Assembly (NCBI RefSeq): GCF_900141985.1 | Contig: NZ_FQZK01000004.1 | Coordinates: 310,001 to 374,000 of the forward strand | Direction of reading: 5' to 3' | DNA from: Nocardiopsis flavescens | GTDB lineage: Bacteria > Actinomycetota > Actinomycetes > Streptosporangiales > Streptosporangiaceae | Length of the DNA stretch: 64,000 bases | Part shown: piece after piece, positions 53,304 to 61,851 of the stretch | Numbering within the stretch: position 1 is the stretch's first letter | Layout: each line of letters opens with the position of its first letter | Program-made: the position numbers and the translations under genes | The notes under the pieces: generated by a model | What the model was told of the DNA's origin: nothing | The model's input: the letters and a program-made list of their open reading frames with translations, nothing else | The model's database searches: none

Positions 53304-54404
53304 CTACTCGGGCTTCGTCCCGGAATCGGTTCCCTCGTCGTTCGAGGTCGAGCCCTCGCTACTAGATCGCTCCGGGCTCGGGTGGTATTCCGTCCCGGCA
53401 CCGCCGACCGAGGACCCGAGGTCGGAATCCCCCGTGTCCGCGGTGCTGTAGACGGTGCTGTCGTTACCCATCTCACCGTCGCCGGTGGGCCCGAACACCT
53501 GGGTCCCGGCGTCGGCGCCGTGCGGGACGACCGCCGTGGAGAACCGGTCCAGGCGGCGGCCCGCCCAGACGAAGTAGGCCAGGGCGCCGGCGAAGACCAG
53601 GATCGAGGTCCAGTTGTTCAGGCGCAGGCCGAAGAAGTCGTTGGCGGGGTCGACCCGCAGGTACTCGATCCAGAAGCGGCCCACGCAGTAGCCCATGACG
53701 TACAGGGCGAACAGGCGCCCGCCCTGGAGGGAGGACTCGAAGCGGCGTCCGGCCCAGGCGAGCAGGACGGCCAGGCCCAGGCACCACAGGGACTCGTACA
53801 GGAAGGTGGGGTGGTAGGTGGAGACGCCGAACTCCATGCCGGGGCGCAGGTGGCCCTCGGGGTAGGGCTGGATCTCCACGGCCCAGGGCAGGTCGGTGGG
53901 GCGGCCGAACAGCTCCTGGTTGAAGTAGTTGCCCCAGCGGCCCAGGGCCTGGGCCAGGGGCAGGGTGGGGGCGATGGCGAAGGAGAGCTTGGTCATCGAC
54001 AGGCCGCGCTTGCGGGCGACGAGCCACACGCCGACGGCGCCCAGGGGGATGGCGCCCCAGATGCCGAGGCCGCCCTCCCACACGTAGAGGGCGCGGATGG
54101 GTTCGCGGCCCTCGGCGAAGTACAGCTGCGCGTCGCTGACGACGTGGTAGAGACGGCCGCCGATGAGGCCGAGGATGACCGCCCACACCGCCATGTCCAG
54201 GATGGTGCCGGGCTCGCCGCCCATCGTCTTCCAGCGGCGTTCGCTCCACAGGACGGCGACGATGACGCCGGCCAGGATGCACAGGGCGTAGAAGTGGATC
54301 TCCAGGGGCCCGATCGGGATCGAGTTCACCTGCGGGCTCGGGATCGCCGCGAGGGCGCGGCCGGTGGCGGCCGCGCCCTCGCTGGCTGTCGACGACAGTG
54401 TCAC
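53304..54404 (-). CDS. lgt: Prolipoprotein diacylglyceryl transferase
   Basis: Membrane enzyme that attaches diacylglycerol to the lipobox Cys of prolipoproteins, such as LivK and the DUF3060 protein here. The product has about seven helices, the GGRLYHVVSD segment and the Lgt signature GRWGNYFNQELFGRPTDLPW, with YHPTFLYESLW and IEYLRVDPAND further on. A disordered, Ser/Gly/Asp-rich C-terminal tail of about 75 residues is common in actinobacteria. I use the GTG at 54404 (366 aa); a GTG at 54467 overlapping the upstream gene is the alternative. Near trpBA as in Streptomyces. Confidence 0.94.
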   Translation of the reverse strand: MTLSSTASEGAAATGRALAAIPSPQVNSIPIGPLEIHFYALCILAGVIVAVLWSERRWKTMGGEPGTILDMAVWAVILGLIGGRLYHVVSDAQLYFAEGREPIRALYVWEGGLGIWGAIPLGAVGVWLVARKRGLSMTKLSFAIAPTLPLAQALGRWGNYFNQELFGRPTDLPWAVEIQPYPEGHLRPGMEFGVSTYHPTFLYESLWCLGLAVLLAWAGRRFESSLQGGRLFALYVMGYCVGRFWIEYLRVDPANDFFGLRLNNWTSILVFAGALAYFVWAGRRLDRFSTAVVPHGADAGTQVFGPTGDGEMGNDSTVYSTADTGDSDLGSSVGGAGTEYHPSPERSSSEGSTSNDEGTDSGTKPE

Positions 54405-54453
54405 TGCTCTGCTCTCGGGTTCGCCCCGCGTGCGGGGGGTGTCTTCAGGGGTG

Positions 54454-55431
54454 CTACTGCGCCTCACCCCCGTCGGCCAACGGCTGGGTCTCGACCTTAC
54501 CGGGGTCGGCGGAGGCGATCGCCTCGGAGAGTCCGCGGACCGTCATGGCGGTGTTGTTGTCCAGCAGGACGCCGTTGATGTAGACGGAAGGGGTGCCGCG
54601 GAAGGCGCTGTCCCCGCTGTAGCGAGTGTAGGCGGCGCCGGTGGCGTCGATCAGCTCGCCGGTGTAGGTGCCCTCCAGGAACCCCGGGTCGTGGCCGTTG
54701 TCCGCGCCCCAGGCCAGCAGGTCGGACAGGACCATCGTGCCCAGGGTCTCCTGGCCGATCTGCGCCACGGCGTCCTCGGTGAGGGCGGGGAGGAACTCCT
54801 CGGTGAACTCCGTGACGACGGCGGCCTCCTCCTCCAGGCGGGCGTCGAACTCCTCCTGCTGGGCGGCGGAGGTGTCCAGTCCGGCGAACCACTCCCGGAG
54901 CTGCTCGGTGGAGAAGCCCTCCCGGCCCTCGGTGGGCTGGTTCTCGAAGAGGACGTCGTTGTACTGGACGAAGACGCCGTGGTCGGCGGCGATGCGGGCG
55001 GCGGCCCCGCCGCGCAGGGAGTTGCTGCTGATGGGGACCTGCTGCTGGGCGAAGATGCTCACCGGGCGGAAGTGGACGATCGCCTCGCCCTGGGCGGCGC
55101 GCTCCTTGAGCAGGCCGCCGTTGGTGAGCTCGAACTGGCGGCAGGCGGGGCACTGGTAGTCGGCGTAGACCTCGACCACGGGGGCCCGGGCCCCCTCCTG
55201 GGCCATGACGACGCTGCCGTCCTCCTGGAGGGTCTGGGCCGCCAGGGGGCCGGTGTAGCCCTCGTCGCGGTCGGAGTTGAGCACGGCGTAGCCGATGCCG
55301 ACGATGAGGACGATGACGGCGGCGGCGACGCCGACGACGATGAGGTTCCGGCGCCGGGCGGCGGCCTTCCTCTCCTTGGCCCGCTGCTCCTTGAGCCGTT
55401 CACGGGCGCGCTTGCGCGCTTCGCTCCCCAT
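54454..55431 (-). CDS. Membrane-anchored DsbA-like thioredoxin-fold protein
   Basis: An extracytoplasmic thiol-disulfide oxidoreductase. The 325-residue protein has a basic cytoplasmic leader, one transmembrane anchor (about 29-51) and a thioredoxin-fold domain with the active site YADYQCPACRQFE (Cys 94 and Cys 97) and the cis-Pro region GTPSVYINGVLL. CPAC and the large helical insertion place it with DsbA/BdbD types. The ATG at 55431 has AAGGAA upstream. A MauE-like membrane protein precedes it and lgt follows, so this is an envelope redox operon. Confidence 0.9.
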   Translation of the reverse strand: MGSEARKRARERLKEQRAKERKAAARRRNLIVVGVAAAVIVLIVGIGYAVLNSDRDEGYTGPLAAQTLQEDGSVVMAQEGARAPVVEVYADYQCPACRQFELTNGGLLKERAAQGEAIVHFRPVSIFAQQQVPISSNSLRGGAAARIAADHGVFVQYNDVLFENQPTEGREGFSTEQLREWFAGLDTSAAQQEEFDARLEEEAAVVTEFTEEFLPALTEDAVAQIGQETLGTMVLSDLLAWGADNGHDPGFLEGTYTGELIDATGAAYTRYSGDSAFRGTPSVYINGVLLDNNTAMTVRGLSEAIASADPGKVETQPLADGGEAQ

Positions 55432-55478
55432 GGTGGTGTTCCTTCTGTTCCTGAGTAGGGGTGGTCGTGGGCCGCGGG

Positions 55479-55991
55479 TCAGCGGAAGAGGCCGAGCGGG
55501 CGGTCCAGGGCGAGGGGTGAGCGGGGCCACAGGGCGATGAAGGCCCCCAGGGCGGCGAAGCCGATGTCGCGGGCGATGGACAGGCCGTAGGTGGTCTCGC
55601 CGGGGTCGACGGCGCCGCCGCCGCCGAAGCAGCCGCAGTCGATGCTCAGGCCGCGGGCCATGGCCGAGAGGATCCCGGCGATGAAGACGACCATGAGCAG
55701 CGCGGTGACGGCGCCGGTGAAGCGGGTGGCCAGGCCGACGAGCAGGAGGACGGCCAGGGCCAGCTCGAAGAGGGGCAGGGTGTAGCCGATGAGGCGGGCG
55801 ACCTCGTGCGGGAAGAGGTCGTAGGCCTCCACGGCCTGGACCGACAGCGCGGGCGGGTACTTGGAGACGGCCGCGTAGACGAGGATCCCGGCGAGGGCGA
55901 GGCGGCACGCGAGGGTGAGCCAGGGCTGGAGGGCGGACCAGCGCGACCCGGGGGCGGGGGCGGGGGCGGGGGATTCATCGGGTGTGTCCAT
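55479..55991 (-). CDS. MauE/DoxX-family redox membrane protein
   Basis: A 170-residue four-helix membrane protein. It matches the MauE family: VYAAVSKYPPALSVQAVEAY near residue 37, then IDCGCFGGGG near 121, whose Cys pair probably exchanges electrons with a thioredoxin-like partner, and a last helix AALGAFIALWP. The ATG at 55991 with AAGG upstream is preferred over the frame's earlier start at 56045. It sits 47 bases before the DsbA-like gene, a recurrent pairing; it may reoxidise or reduce that protein across the membrane. Direction of electron flow is inference. Confidence 0.87.
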   Translation of the reverse strand: MDTPDESPAPAPAPGSRWSALQPWLTLACRLALAGILVYAAVSKYPPALSVQAVEAYDLFPHEVARLIGYTLPLFELALAVLLLVGLATRFTGAVTALLMVVFIAGILSAMARGLSIDCGCFGGGGAVDPGETTYGLSIARDIGFAALGAFIALWPRSPLALDRPLGLFR

Positions 55992-56017
55992 GTCGGTGGC
56001 CTTCGGGACTCGGGGGC

Positions 56018-56045
56018 CGATTAGCTGCACTCTGCACCCATTCAA
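56018..56045 (-). promoter_or_regulatory. Possible promoter of the mauE-dsbA-lgt operon
   Basis: Minus-strand TTGAAT (56045-56040) and TAATCG (56023-56018) with a 16-base spacer, 27 bases before the MauE-like start. Weak match. The gap 55992-56268 holds no gene. Confidence 0.3.
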
Positions 56046-56268
56046 TCGCTCTCAGTGATCACACAGAGCCTACCGGCTGTGACCACCCGGCGACTCCGGG
56101 CACCGGTACCGGGGTGCGGGACGGACCGGACCCCGGCGCCGGTCACCGACCATCAGACCACCGCGGGGCCCGCCCGCGCCGCCGTTGCGGGCGTTCCCAG
56201 GCCCCTTCTCACCCGATTCTCACCGGCTTAACCTTCTTAACCGGGCCCTTGACCGGCCCGGACGCGGA

Positions 56269-56299
56269 ACGGGCCGCCCCCGCTCGGGGGACGGCCCGT
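56269..56299 (-). terminator. Hairpin terminator after trpA
   Basis: ACGGGCCG plus CCCC pairs with GGGG plus CGGCCCGT, about 45 bases past the trpA stop. Confidence 0.75.
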
Positions 56300-56342
56300 G
56301 ACCAGTGCCGCAGGTCCCCGGGACGGCGCCCGGGGGACCCCG

Positions 56343-57152
56343 TCAGCGGGACCGCACGCCCGCCGCCAGCTCCTGCGCGAACGACGTCACCGCGATGAGC
56401 CCCGTCTCCAGGTCCGGGGCGTCCAGCACCCGCTGGCAGAACCCGGCGCCGACGATCACCCCGTCCGCGTAGCCGGCCACCTCGGCGGCCTGCGCCCCCG
56501 TGGAGATGCCCAGGCCCACGCACACCGGCAGCCCCGACCCGCGGGTGGCCTCGCGGGTGCGCCGCACCAGCACCTCGGCGGTGCCGGCCACCTGGGTGCG
56601 CGTCCCCGTCACGCCCATCAGCGACGCCGCGTACACGAACCCGCTGCACGCCGCCGCGGTCAGGGCCAGCCGCCGGTCCGTGGAGGAGGGCGCCACCAGG
56701 AACACCCGGTCCAGGCCGGCGGTGTCCGAGGCCGCCGTCCACTCCTGCGCCTCCTCGGGGATGAGGTCGGGGGTGATGACCCCCGCCCCGCCCGCCTTGG
56801 CGAGGTTCCCCGCGAACCGCTCCACCCCGTAGCGCTCGATCGGGTTCCAGTACGACATCACCAGCGCGGCCGCCCCCGTCCGCGCGGTCGCCTCCACCAC
56901 GCAAAACACGTCGTCGGTGGTGGTCCCCGCCGCCAGCGCGACGTCGGCGGCCCGCTGGATGGTGGGGCCGTCCATCATCGGGTCGGAGTAGGGCAGCCCC
57001 ACCTCGACGACGTCGCAGCCGCCCTCGACCATGGCCTGGACGACCCGGATCGAGGACTCCACGTCGGGGAACCCCGCCGGGAGGTAGCCGATGAGGGCGG
57101 CCCGGCCCTCGGCCCGCGCCTGGGCGAGCTTGCTCTGCAGGGTCGTCATCAC
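56343..57152 (-). CDS. trpA: Tryptophan synthase alpha chain
   Basis: Cleaves indole-3-glycerol phosphate to indole and glyceraldehyde-3-phosphate, channelling indole to TrpB. The 269-residue barrel shows [11 protein letters not shown], the catalytic Glu and Asp in [16 protein letters not shown], and the phosphate-binding GLGIST and [10 protein letters not shown] loops. Its start overlaps the trpB stop by 4 bases, so the two are translationally coupled. Confidence 0.96.
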   Translation of the reverse strand: MMTTLQSKLAQARAEGRAALIGYLPAGFPDVESSIRVVQAMVEGGCDVVEVGLPYSDPMMDGPTIQRAADVALAAGTTTDDVFCVVEATARTGAAALVMSYWNPIERYGVERFAGNLAKAGGAGVITPDLIPEEAQEWTAASDTAGLDRVFLVAPSSTDRRLALTAAACSGFVYAASLMGVTGTRTQVAGTAEVLVRRTREATRGSGLPVCVGLGISTGAQAAEVAGYADGVIVGAGFCQRVLDAPDLETGLIAVTSFAQELAAGVRSR

Positions 57153-58366
57153 GCCTCGTCCTTACCGTCGATCAGGCCGAAGTAGGCGGCGGCGGTGTCC
57201 ACGTCCTTGTCGCCGCGCCCGGAGAGGTTCACCAGGATCACCGCGCCGGGGCCCATCCGCTCCCCCAGCTTGCGCGCCCCGGCCAGGGCGTGGGCGCTCT
57301 CGATCGCCGGGATGATGCCCTCGGTGCGGCACAGCAGCCGGAAGGCCTCCATGGCCTCGGCGTCGGTGATCGCCTCGTAGTGCGCCCGGCCGGTGTCGGC
57401 CAGGTAGGCGTGCTCGGGGCCCACCGCCGGGTAGTCCAGGCCGGCGGAGATGGAGTGGCTGGGCAGCGTCTGCCCGTACTCGTCCTGGAGGACGAACGTG
57501 CGGGCGCCGTGGAACACGCCGGGGCTGCCGGAGCTGATGGAGGCCGCGGTGCGCGGGGTGTCCGCGCCGTCGCCGCCCGCCTCGAACCCGTACAGGGCCA
57601 CATCGGTGTCGGGCAGGAAGGCGGCGAAGACCGCCATGGCGTTGGAGCCGCCGCCCACACAGGCGGCCACCGCGTCGGGCAGCCGCCCCACCCGCTCCAG
57701 GACCTGCTCGCGGGCCTCGGCGCCGACCACGAAGTGCAGGTCGCGCACCAGCCGGGGGAAGGGGTGGGGGCCCGCGACCGTCCCGAACAGGTAGTGGGTG
57801 CGGTCCACGTTGGCGACCCAGTCGCGGAACGCCTCGTTGATGGCGTCCTTGAGGGTGCGGCTGCCGATGGTGACCGGGACGACCTCCGCGCCGAGCAGGC
57901 GCATCCGGGCCACGTTGAGGGCCTGGCGGCGGGTGTCCTCCTCCCCCATGTAGATGACGCACTCCAGGCCCATCAGGGCGCAGGCGGTGGCGGTGGCCAC
58001 CCCGTGCTGGCCGGCGCCCGTCTCGGCGATGACGCGGGTCTTGCCCATGCGCCGGGTGAGCAGGGCCTGGCCCAGCACGTTGTTGATCTTGTGCGAGCCG
58101 GTGTGGTTGAGGTCCTCGCGCTTGAGCAGGACGCGGGCGCCGCCGCAGTGCTCGGAGAAGTTGCCGGCCTCGGTGAGGGCGCTGGGGCGGCCGGTGTAGT
58201 CCTTGAGGAGTCCGGCCAGCTCGGCCTGGAAGTCCGGGTCCAGGCGGGCCTTGTCCCACTCGGCCTCGACCTCGTCGAGGGCGGCGATGAGTGCCTCGGG
58301 GGCGAACCGGCCGCCGAAGCGGCCGTAGTGCCCGCGCGCGTCGGGCAGCTGCGGATCGTGGCTCAT
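57149..58366 (-). CDS. trpB: Tryptophan synthase beta chain
   Basis: PLP enzyme joining indole and serine to tryptophan. The 405-residue protein has [13 protein letters not shown] at the N-terminus, the PLP Lys in [25 protein letters not shown], and the phosphate-binding [12 protein letters not shown] at 58366. It is separated from trpC by 258 bases that contain a short Trp-bearing frame (58544-58609) and a hairpin, and it overlaps trpA at its end. Confidence 0.97.
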   Translation of the reverse strand: MSHDPQLPDARGHYGRFGGRFAPEALIAALDEVEAEWDKARLDPDFQAELAGLLKDYTGRPSALTEAGNFSEHCGGARVLLKREDLNHTGSHKINNVLGQALLTRRMGKTRVIAETGAGQHGVATATACALMGLECVIYMGEEDTRRQALNVARMRLLGAEVVPVTIGSRTLKDAINEAFRDWVANVDRTHYLFGTVAGPHPFPRLVRDLHFVVGAEAREQVLERVGRLPDAVAACVGGGSNAMAVFAAFLPDTDVALYGFEAGGDGADTPRTAASISSGSPGVFHGARTFVLQDEYGQTLPSHSISAGLDYPAVGPEHAYLADTGRAHYEAITDAEAMEAFRLLCRTEGIIPAIESAHALAGARKLGERMGPGAVILVNLSGRGDKDVDTAAAYFGLIDGKDEA

Positions 58367-58506
58367 GGGGCTGTCCTTGTAGGGTGCGGGGCCGACGGCC
58401 CACCCCCTCGCGCGGGCGCACGGGAGGGTGCGCGCGTCGACCGTTCCGTGCGCCGCGGCGGTTCCTGGGCCCGCGGCGCGTTTCTGACGTGGGTCAACGC
58501 GGCGAC

Positions 58507-58543
58507 GGGAACCCGGGCCCGCGCACGGTGCGCGGCGGGTCCC
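58507..58543 (-). promoter_or_regulatory. Hairpin following the Trp leader-like frame
   Basis: An inner 7-bp stem (CCGCGCA with TGCGCGG) stacked on an outer 8-bp stem with one bulge, between the leader stop and trpB. No T tract follows, so a translational or Rho-type mechanism is as likely as classic attenuation. Confidence 0.4.
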
Positions 58544-58609
58544 CTAGAGCCATCGCCATCGGCGGCCGGTACGGGCCGTGATGGCGGTGTGCGCCGTCGT
58601 TCCCCCCAT
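58544..58609 (-). CDS. Candidate Trp leader peptide before trpB
   Basis: A 21-codon frame from an ATG at 58609, with AGGGGACGG upstream, encoding a basic peptide that ends R-W-R-W-L-stop (Trp at 18 and 20). A two-part hairpin (58507-58543) begins immediately after its stop codon. Trp codons are rare, so two in 21 next to a hairpin in front of trpBA suggest attenuation. Streptomyces carries a small gene (trpX/trpM) at this position; this frame does not resemble it at a level I can claim. It could also be chance. Confidence 0.4.
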   Translation of the reverse strand: MGGTTAHTAITARTGRRWRWL

Positions 58610-58624
58610 GGAGCCGTCCGTCCC

Positions 58625-59431
58625 CTAGTTCCGGTCCCGCAGGGCGGGGTGCGCCCCGGCGGTGACCAGGTCGGCGACGGCCTCGCGCGGGTTGCGGCCG
58701 CGCACCAGGCTCTCGCCGACGAGGACGGCTCCGGCGCCGGCACCGGCGTAGGCCAGCAGGTCGTGCGGCCCCCGGATGCCGGACTCGGCGATCTTGACGA
58801 TGTCGGAGGGGAGGCGGGGGGCGAGCCGGGCGAAGGTGTCCCGGTCGACCTCCAGGGTCTTGAGGTTGCGCGCGTTGACGCCGACGACGGTCGCCCCGGC
58901 GTCCAGCGCCCGGTCGGCCTCGTCCTCGTCGTGCACCTCCACCAGCGGCATCAGGCCCAGGGAGCGGGCCCGCTCCACCAGGGAGACCAGGGCCTCCTGG
59001 GGCAGGGCGGCGACGATGAGCAGGACCGCGGAGGCGCCGAAGGCGCGGGCCTCCCACAGCTGGTAGGAGCTGACGACGAAGTCCTTGCGCAGCAGCGGGG
59101 TGTCGACGGCGCGGGCGACGGCGCGCAGGTCGGCGAGGCTGCCGTTGAAGCGGCGCTGCTCGGTGAGGACGCTGATGAGGGCGGCCCCGCCCGCCTCGTA
59201 GTCGCGGGCCAGCGCGGCCGGGTCGGCGATGGCCGCCAGCGGGCCCTTGGAGGGGCTGGCGCGCTTGACCTCGGCGATGACGTGCACTCCGGGGCGGCGC
59301 AGGGCGGCTTCGGCGTCCTTCGGGGTGGGCGCCGACGCGGCCTGCTCCTTGAGCTCGTCCAGGGGCAGGGCCTCCTGCCGCTCGGCCAGGTCGGCGCGTA
59401 CTCCGTCGAGGATCTCGTCGAGCACGCTCAC
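58625..59431 (-). CDS. trpC: Indole-3-glycerol-phosphate synthase
   Basis: Forms indole-3-glycerol phosphate, the substrate of TrpA. The 268-residue barrel has the signature [13 protein letters not shown] (Lys and phosphate contacts), [34 protein letters not shown] and [14 protein letters not shown] at 59431 with AGGGAG upstream. It heads trpC-trpB-trpA here; trpE, trpD and trpF are not in the window. Confidence 0.96.
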   Translation of the reverse strand: MSVLDEILDGVRADLAERQEALPLDELKEQAASAPTPKDAEAALRRPGVHVIAEVKRASPSKGPLAAIADPAALARDYEAGGAALISVLTEQRRFNGSLADLRAVARAVDTPLLRKDFVVSSYQLWEARAFGASAVLLIVAALPQEALVSLVERARSLGLMPLVEVHDEDEADRALDAGATVVGVNARNLKTLEVDRDTFARLAPRLPSDIVKIAESGIRGPHDLLAYAGAGAGAVLVGESLVRGRNPREAVADLVTAGAHPALRDRN

Positions 59432-59558
59432 TGGTTACCGCTCCCTATCGTCGTGGCCGGTCGCGGCGCTCGCGCCGCAGGGCGGGCCGCAGGGGCGCGC
59501 GGCCGTGCCGCCGTCGCACCGTGTGCGCTCATCGTATCGACCTCCGGGGCCGGCAACG

Positions 59559-59599
59559 CCGCCGCCCCCGCGCACACGGCGTGTGGGCGGGGGCGGCGG
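59559..59599 (-). terminator. Long hairpin after the CD225 gene
   Basis: A 13-bp stem (CCGCCGCCCCCGC with its complement), one mismatch, then CACAC with GTGTG around a GGC loop. It lies 67 bases past the stop at 59666, upstream of trpC. Confidence 0.8.
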
Positions 59600-59665
59600 G
59601 GGCGGCCCCTCCTGGTACGTCCCGAACGCGTGGTCCGGGCCGCGGGGACGGGCGGGGCCCGGCGG

Positions 59666-60037
59666 CTAGTAGGTGGAGTAGTCCGCCGTGCCGATCATCG
59701 CGAACCCGATGACCATGAGGATGATGTAGAACACCACGACCACGATCATCAGAATGAACCCGATCAGGCTGATGATGCCCATGATCTTGGCGACCTTGGC
59801 CGACTCCTCGGCGCCGTGGTAGTCCCCGGCCTGCCACTTGCTGTTGACCTGCAGCGAGAAGATGAGGCCGATGACGCCGATGATCGTGCAGCCGAAGATC
59901 CCCAGGATGTTGTGGACCATGTAGTTCTTCGGCGGGCCCGAGGGCGGCGGCTGGGCGGGGCCCCCGTAGCCGCCGGGGGGCGGGCCGTAGCCGCCGGAGG
60001 GGGGACCGTAGCCGCCGGAGGGCGGTTGGTAGCTCAT
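59666..60037 (-). CDS. CD225/dispanin-family membrane protein
   Basis: A 123-residue protein. The first 40 residues are Pro/Gly/Tyr repeats (GGYGPPSGGYGPP). Next comes the dispanin core: NILGIFGCTIIGVIGLIFSL (a half-buried helix), a conserved amphipathic loop with WQAGDYHGAEESAKVAK, and a second, very hydrophobic helix. I use the ATG at 60037 rather than an upstream start. A similar protein lies at 60701-61054, with a DUF2752 gene between. Function in bacteria is not established. Confidence 0.88.
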   Translation of the reverse strand: MSYQPPSGGYGPPSGGYGPPPGGYGGPAQPPPSGPPKNYMVHNILGIFGCTIIGVIGLIFSLQVNSKWQAGDYHGAEESAKVAKIMGIISLIGFILMIVVVVFYIILMVIGFAMIGTADYSTY

Positions 60038-60079
60038 GTCGTGCACCTTTCAGATACGTGGAGCGGGGGCGCCCCGGGG

Positions 60080-60610
60080 TCACCAGCCGGGGAGCAGGGG
60101 CGTCCCCGGGGCCAGGAAGGAGAACCACGGCAGGTTCCGCGCCACCCAGAACACCGTGATGGTGATCGTGAGGGTCCACAGGAACCAGACCGGTGTCGGT
60201 CTCGGCGGCGCCGTGGGCGGGCGGACCGTGGCGGCGATCCACCGCACGTACGCCCACAGGACGTACGGGGCGAGCAGGGCCAGCAGCGGGTTCATGCTGA
60301 TGGCGCCCAGGATGTCGCCGTGGGTGGTGAGCGCGATGGCGCGCATCGTGCCGCACCCGGGACAGAAGGTTCCGGTCAGCAGCAACCAGGGGCAGGTGGG
60401 GTAGTTGCCGGGCTCGGCGGGGCTCACGAAGTGGAGCAGCGTGGCCCCGGCCAGGACCAGGGCGCCGGCGCCCAGCGGCCACACGGGGGGCGGGACCCGG
60501 TGCAGGCGACGCAGGACCCGCTGCCCCCAGGGGAGGTCGGCGCGTCCGTCGGCGTTCGCGCCTGCGGCGGTCTCGTGCCGGTGACCGGCGTGTTCGGGCT
60601 CCACGTCCAC
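60080..60610 (-). CDS. DUF2752 membrane protein
   Basis: A 176-residue membrane protein with about three to four helices. The DUF2752 hallmark is TGTFCPGCGTMRAIAL (near residues 79-94), with a nearby CPW, so Cys residues may bind metal or form disulfides. The start is a GTG at 60610; another GTG at 60604 is possible. Flanked on both sides by CD225 proteins in the same direction, an arrangement suggesting one functional unit. No activity is known to me. Confidence 0.85.
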   Translation of the reverse strand: MDVEPEHAGHRHETAAGANADGRADLPWGQRVLRRLHRVPPPVWPLGAGALVLAGATLLHFVSPAEPGNYPTCPWLLLTGTFCPGCGTMRAIALTTHGDILGAISMNPLLALLAPYVLWAYVRWIAATVRPPTAPPRPTPVWFLWTLTITITVFWVARNLPWFSFLAPGTPLLPGW

Positions 60611-60700
60611 CAGCTTAAGGTGCGTTCTCGGTCGGGGAAGGCGCTGCCCCCGGGCATACGCATGTCCGGGGGCAGAGGGTGCGTGAGCGGCATTCCCCTA

Positions 60701-61054
60701 CTAGTACGAGGGGGTGCTGCTGAGCGCGACGGCGAAGCTGCAGGCGTAGAGCCCGAGGGTCAGGATGAGGCTGATGCTTCCCAGGATGAAGGCGATCTTG
60801 GTCCACTTCTTGGCCTGGGCCTGGGCCTCCATGGCTCCGGCCTGGTCGCCGCGGTTCCACAGGTCGTTGACCTTGGTCGCGTTGATGATCGCCGGGATGG
60901 CGAACGGCCAGCAGCAGAAGACCGCGACGATGGCCCAGACGAGGCCGTTGTCGGGCGGGGTGGAGCCGGGGGGCGGGCCGTAGCCGCCGCCACCGGGGGG
61001 AGGACCGTAGCCGCCTCCGGGAGGACCGGCGGGGGGCGGGGGACCATAGCTCAT
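60701..61054 (-). CDS. CD225/dispanin-family membrane protein
   Basis: A 117-residue protein: Pro/Gly-rich N-terminus (YGPPPGGGGYGPPPG), then the dispanin core with LVWAIVAVFCCWPFAIPAII, VNDLWNRGDQAGAMEAQAQA and a second long helix ending at the C-terminus. The CC in the first helix matches sites palmitoylated in animal relatives; whether that matters here is unknown. ATG at 61054. First of the CD225-DUF2752-CD225 set. The gap 61055-61485 contains no supportable gene. Confidence 0.87.
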   Translation of the reverse strand: MSYGPPPPAGPPGGGYGPPPGGGGYGPPPGSTPPDNGLVWAIVAVFCCWPFAIPAIINATKVNDLWNRGDQAGAMEAQAQAKKWTKIAFILGSISLILTLGLYACSFAVALSSTPSY

Positions 61055-61485
61055 GGGGAACAACTTTCCAGAATGCGGACAAGGGTTTTCGGCTCGCGAC
61101 GTGCGGCAGGGCACACGGGTCCGGCAGTGGGGCAGGGTCGGAACACCGGTGCGATCACGCCGCGGGTGACTTCGCATGTTGCCAGACGGGGGAGACGATC
61201 CACCAGTCGGCCTGTACGGCTGTCACGGCCGGTGAGGAGAATCTACCCGCCACATGGGACCTTCGTCCATTTTCCGTTACTCAGTCGTTGTGAGCTGCGG
61301 ATTCTCCGGTTCTGTCCGGAAGTGGCCATGATGTCCCTCGGAGTGGGCCCGCGGAGCCGTCCCGGCCCCGCGTCCTCGCCGTCCCCGCTGACCGCCGGCG
61401 CCGCTGGGGCGCCCGCCCGGACCGGCGGCCTCCGGCGCGCATCCCCCGCCGGGCCGGGGACCCGCGCGCCGGCCCGGGACCACGG

Positions 61486-61527
61486 CCCAGGGCCCGCGTT
61501 CCCCCGGAGGGGACCGCGGGCCCTGGG
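61486..61527 (-). terminator. Hairpin after the HGxxPAAW gene
   Basis: A 13-bp stem (CCCAGGGCCCGCG with its complement) containing a smaller CCCC/GGGG stem, 33 bases past the stop at 61561. Confidence 0.8.
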
Positions 61528-61560
61528 AGGACCCGGCCGGACGAGGGGCCCGGTCGGCGC

Positions 61561-61851
61561 CTAGGCGGCGACCTTCTTGTCCTTCTTCGCGGCCGTGTGA
61601 GACGCTTCCCACTCCTCGCGGGTCGGCGGCACCGGGCGCGGCTCCTTGCGGCCCAGACCGGCCTTCTTCATCACACCGGCCACGGCGGCCGTCGCCGCGC
61701 TGACGACCAGCGCGACCACGGTCCAGGTGACGAGGTCGCCGCCGCCGATGATGGCGACGGCCGCCACCGTCCAGGCCACGATCCAGGAGAGGGTGAGGAA
61801 CCAGGCGGACACGGTGTTGCCGTGGTCGTCGTGGTGTTCGTCGGCGGACAT
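61561..61851 (-). CDS. HGxxPAAW-family small membrane protein
   Basis: A 96-residue protein with two transmembrane helices (about 14-35 and 41-62). The motif HGNTVSAWF at residues 10-18 fits the actinobacterial HGxxPAAW family, found next to trp genes. The C-terminal third is basic and Lys-rich. It begins at the last base of the upstream TIGR02234 gene and is therefore coupled to it. Function unknown. Confidence 0.85.
   Translation of the reverse strand: MSADEHHDDHGNTVSAWFLTLSWIVAWTVAAVAIIGGGDLVTWTVVALVVSAATAAVAGVMKKAGLGRKEPRPVPPTREEWEASHTAAKKDKKVAA

Noticed and set aside
54421..54440. Small CCCCGC/GCGGGG hairpin between the DsbA-like gene and lgt
   Set aside because: Too short and without a T tract to call a terminator with confidence; it may simply favour the downstream lgt start at 54404.
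58363..58743. 126-codon minus-strand frame covering the trpC-trpB gap, possibly TrpM
   Set aside because: It overlaps the end of trpC out of frame and gives a Pro/Arg/Ala-rich product without a TrpM-like pattern.
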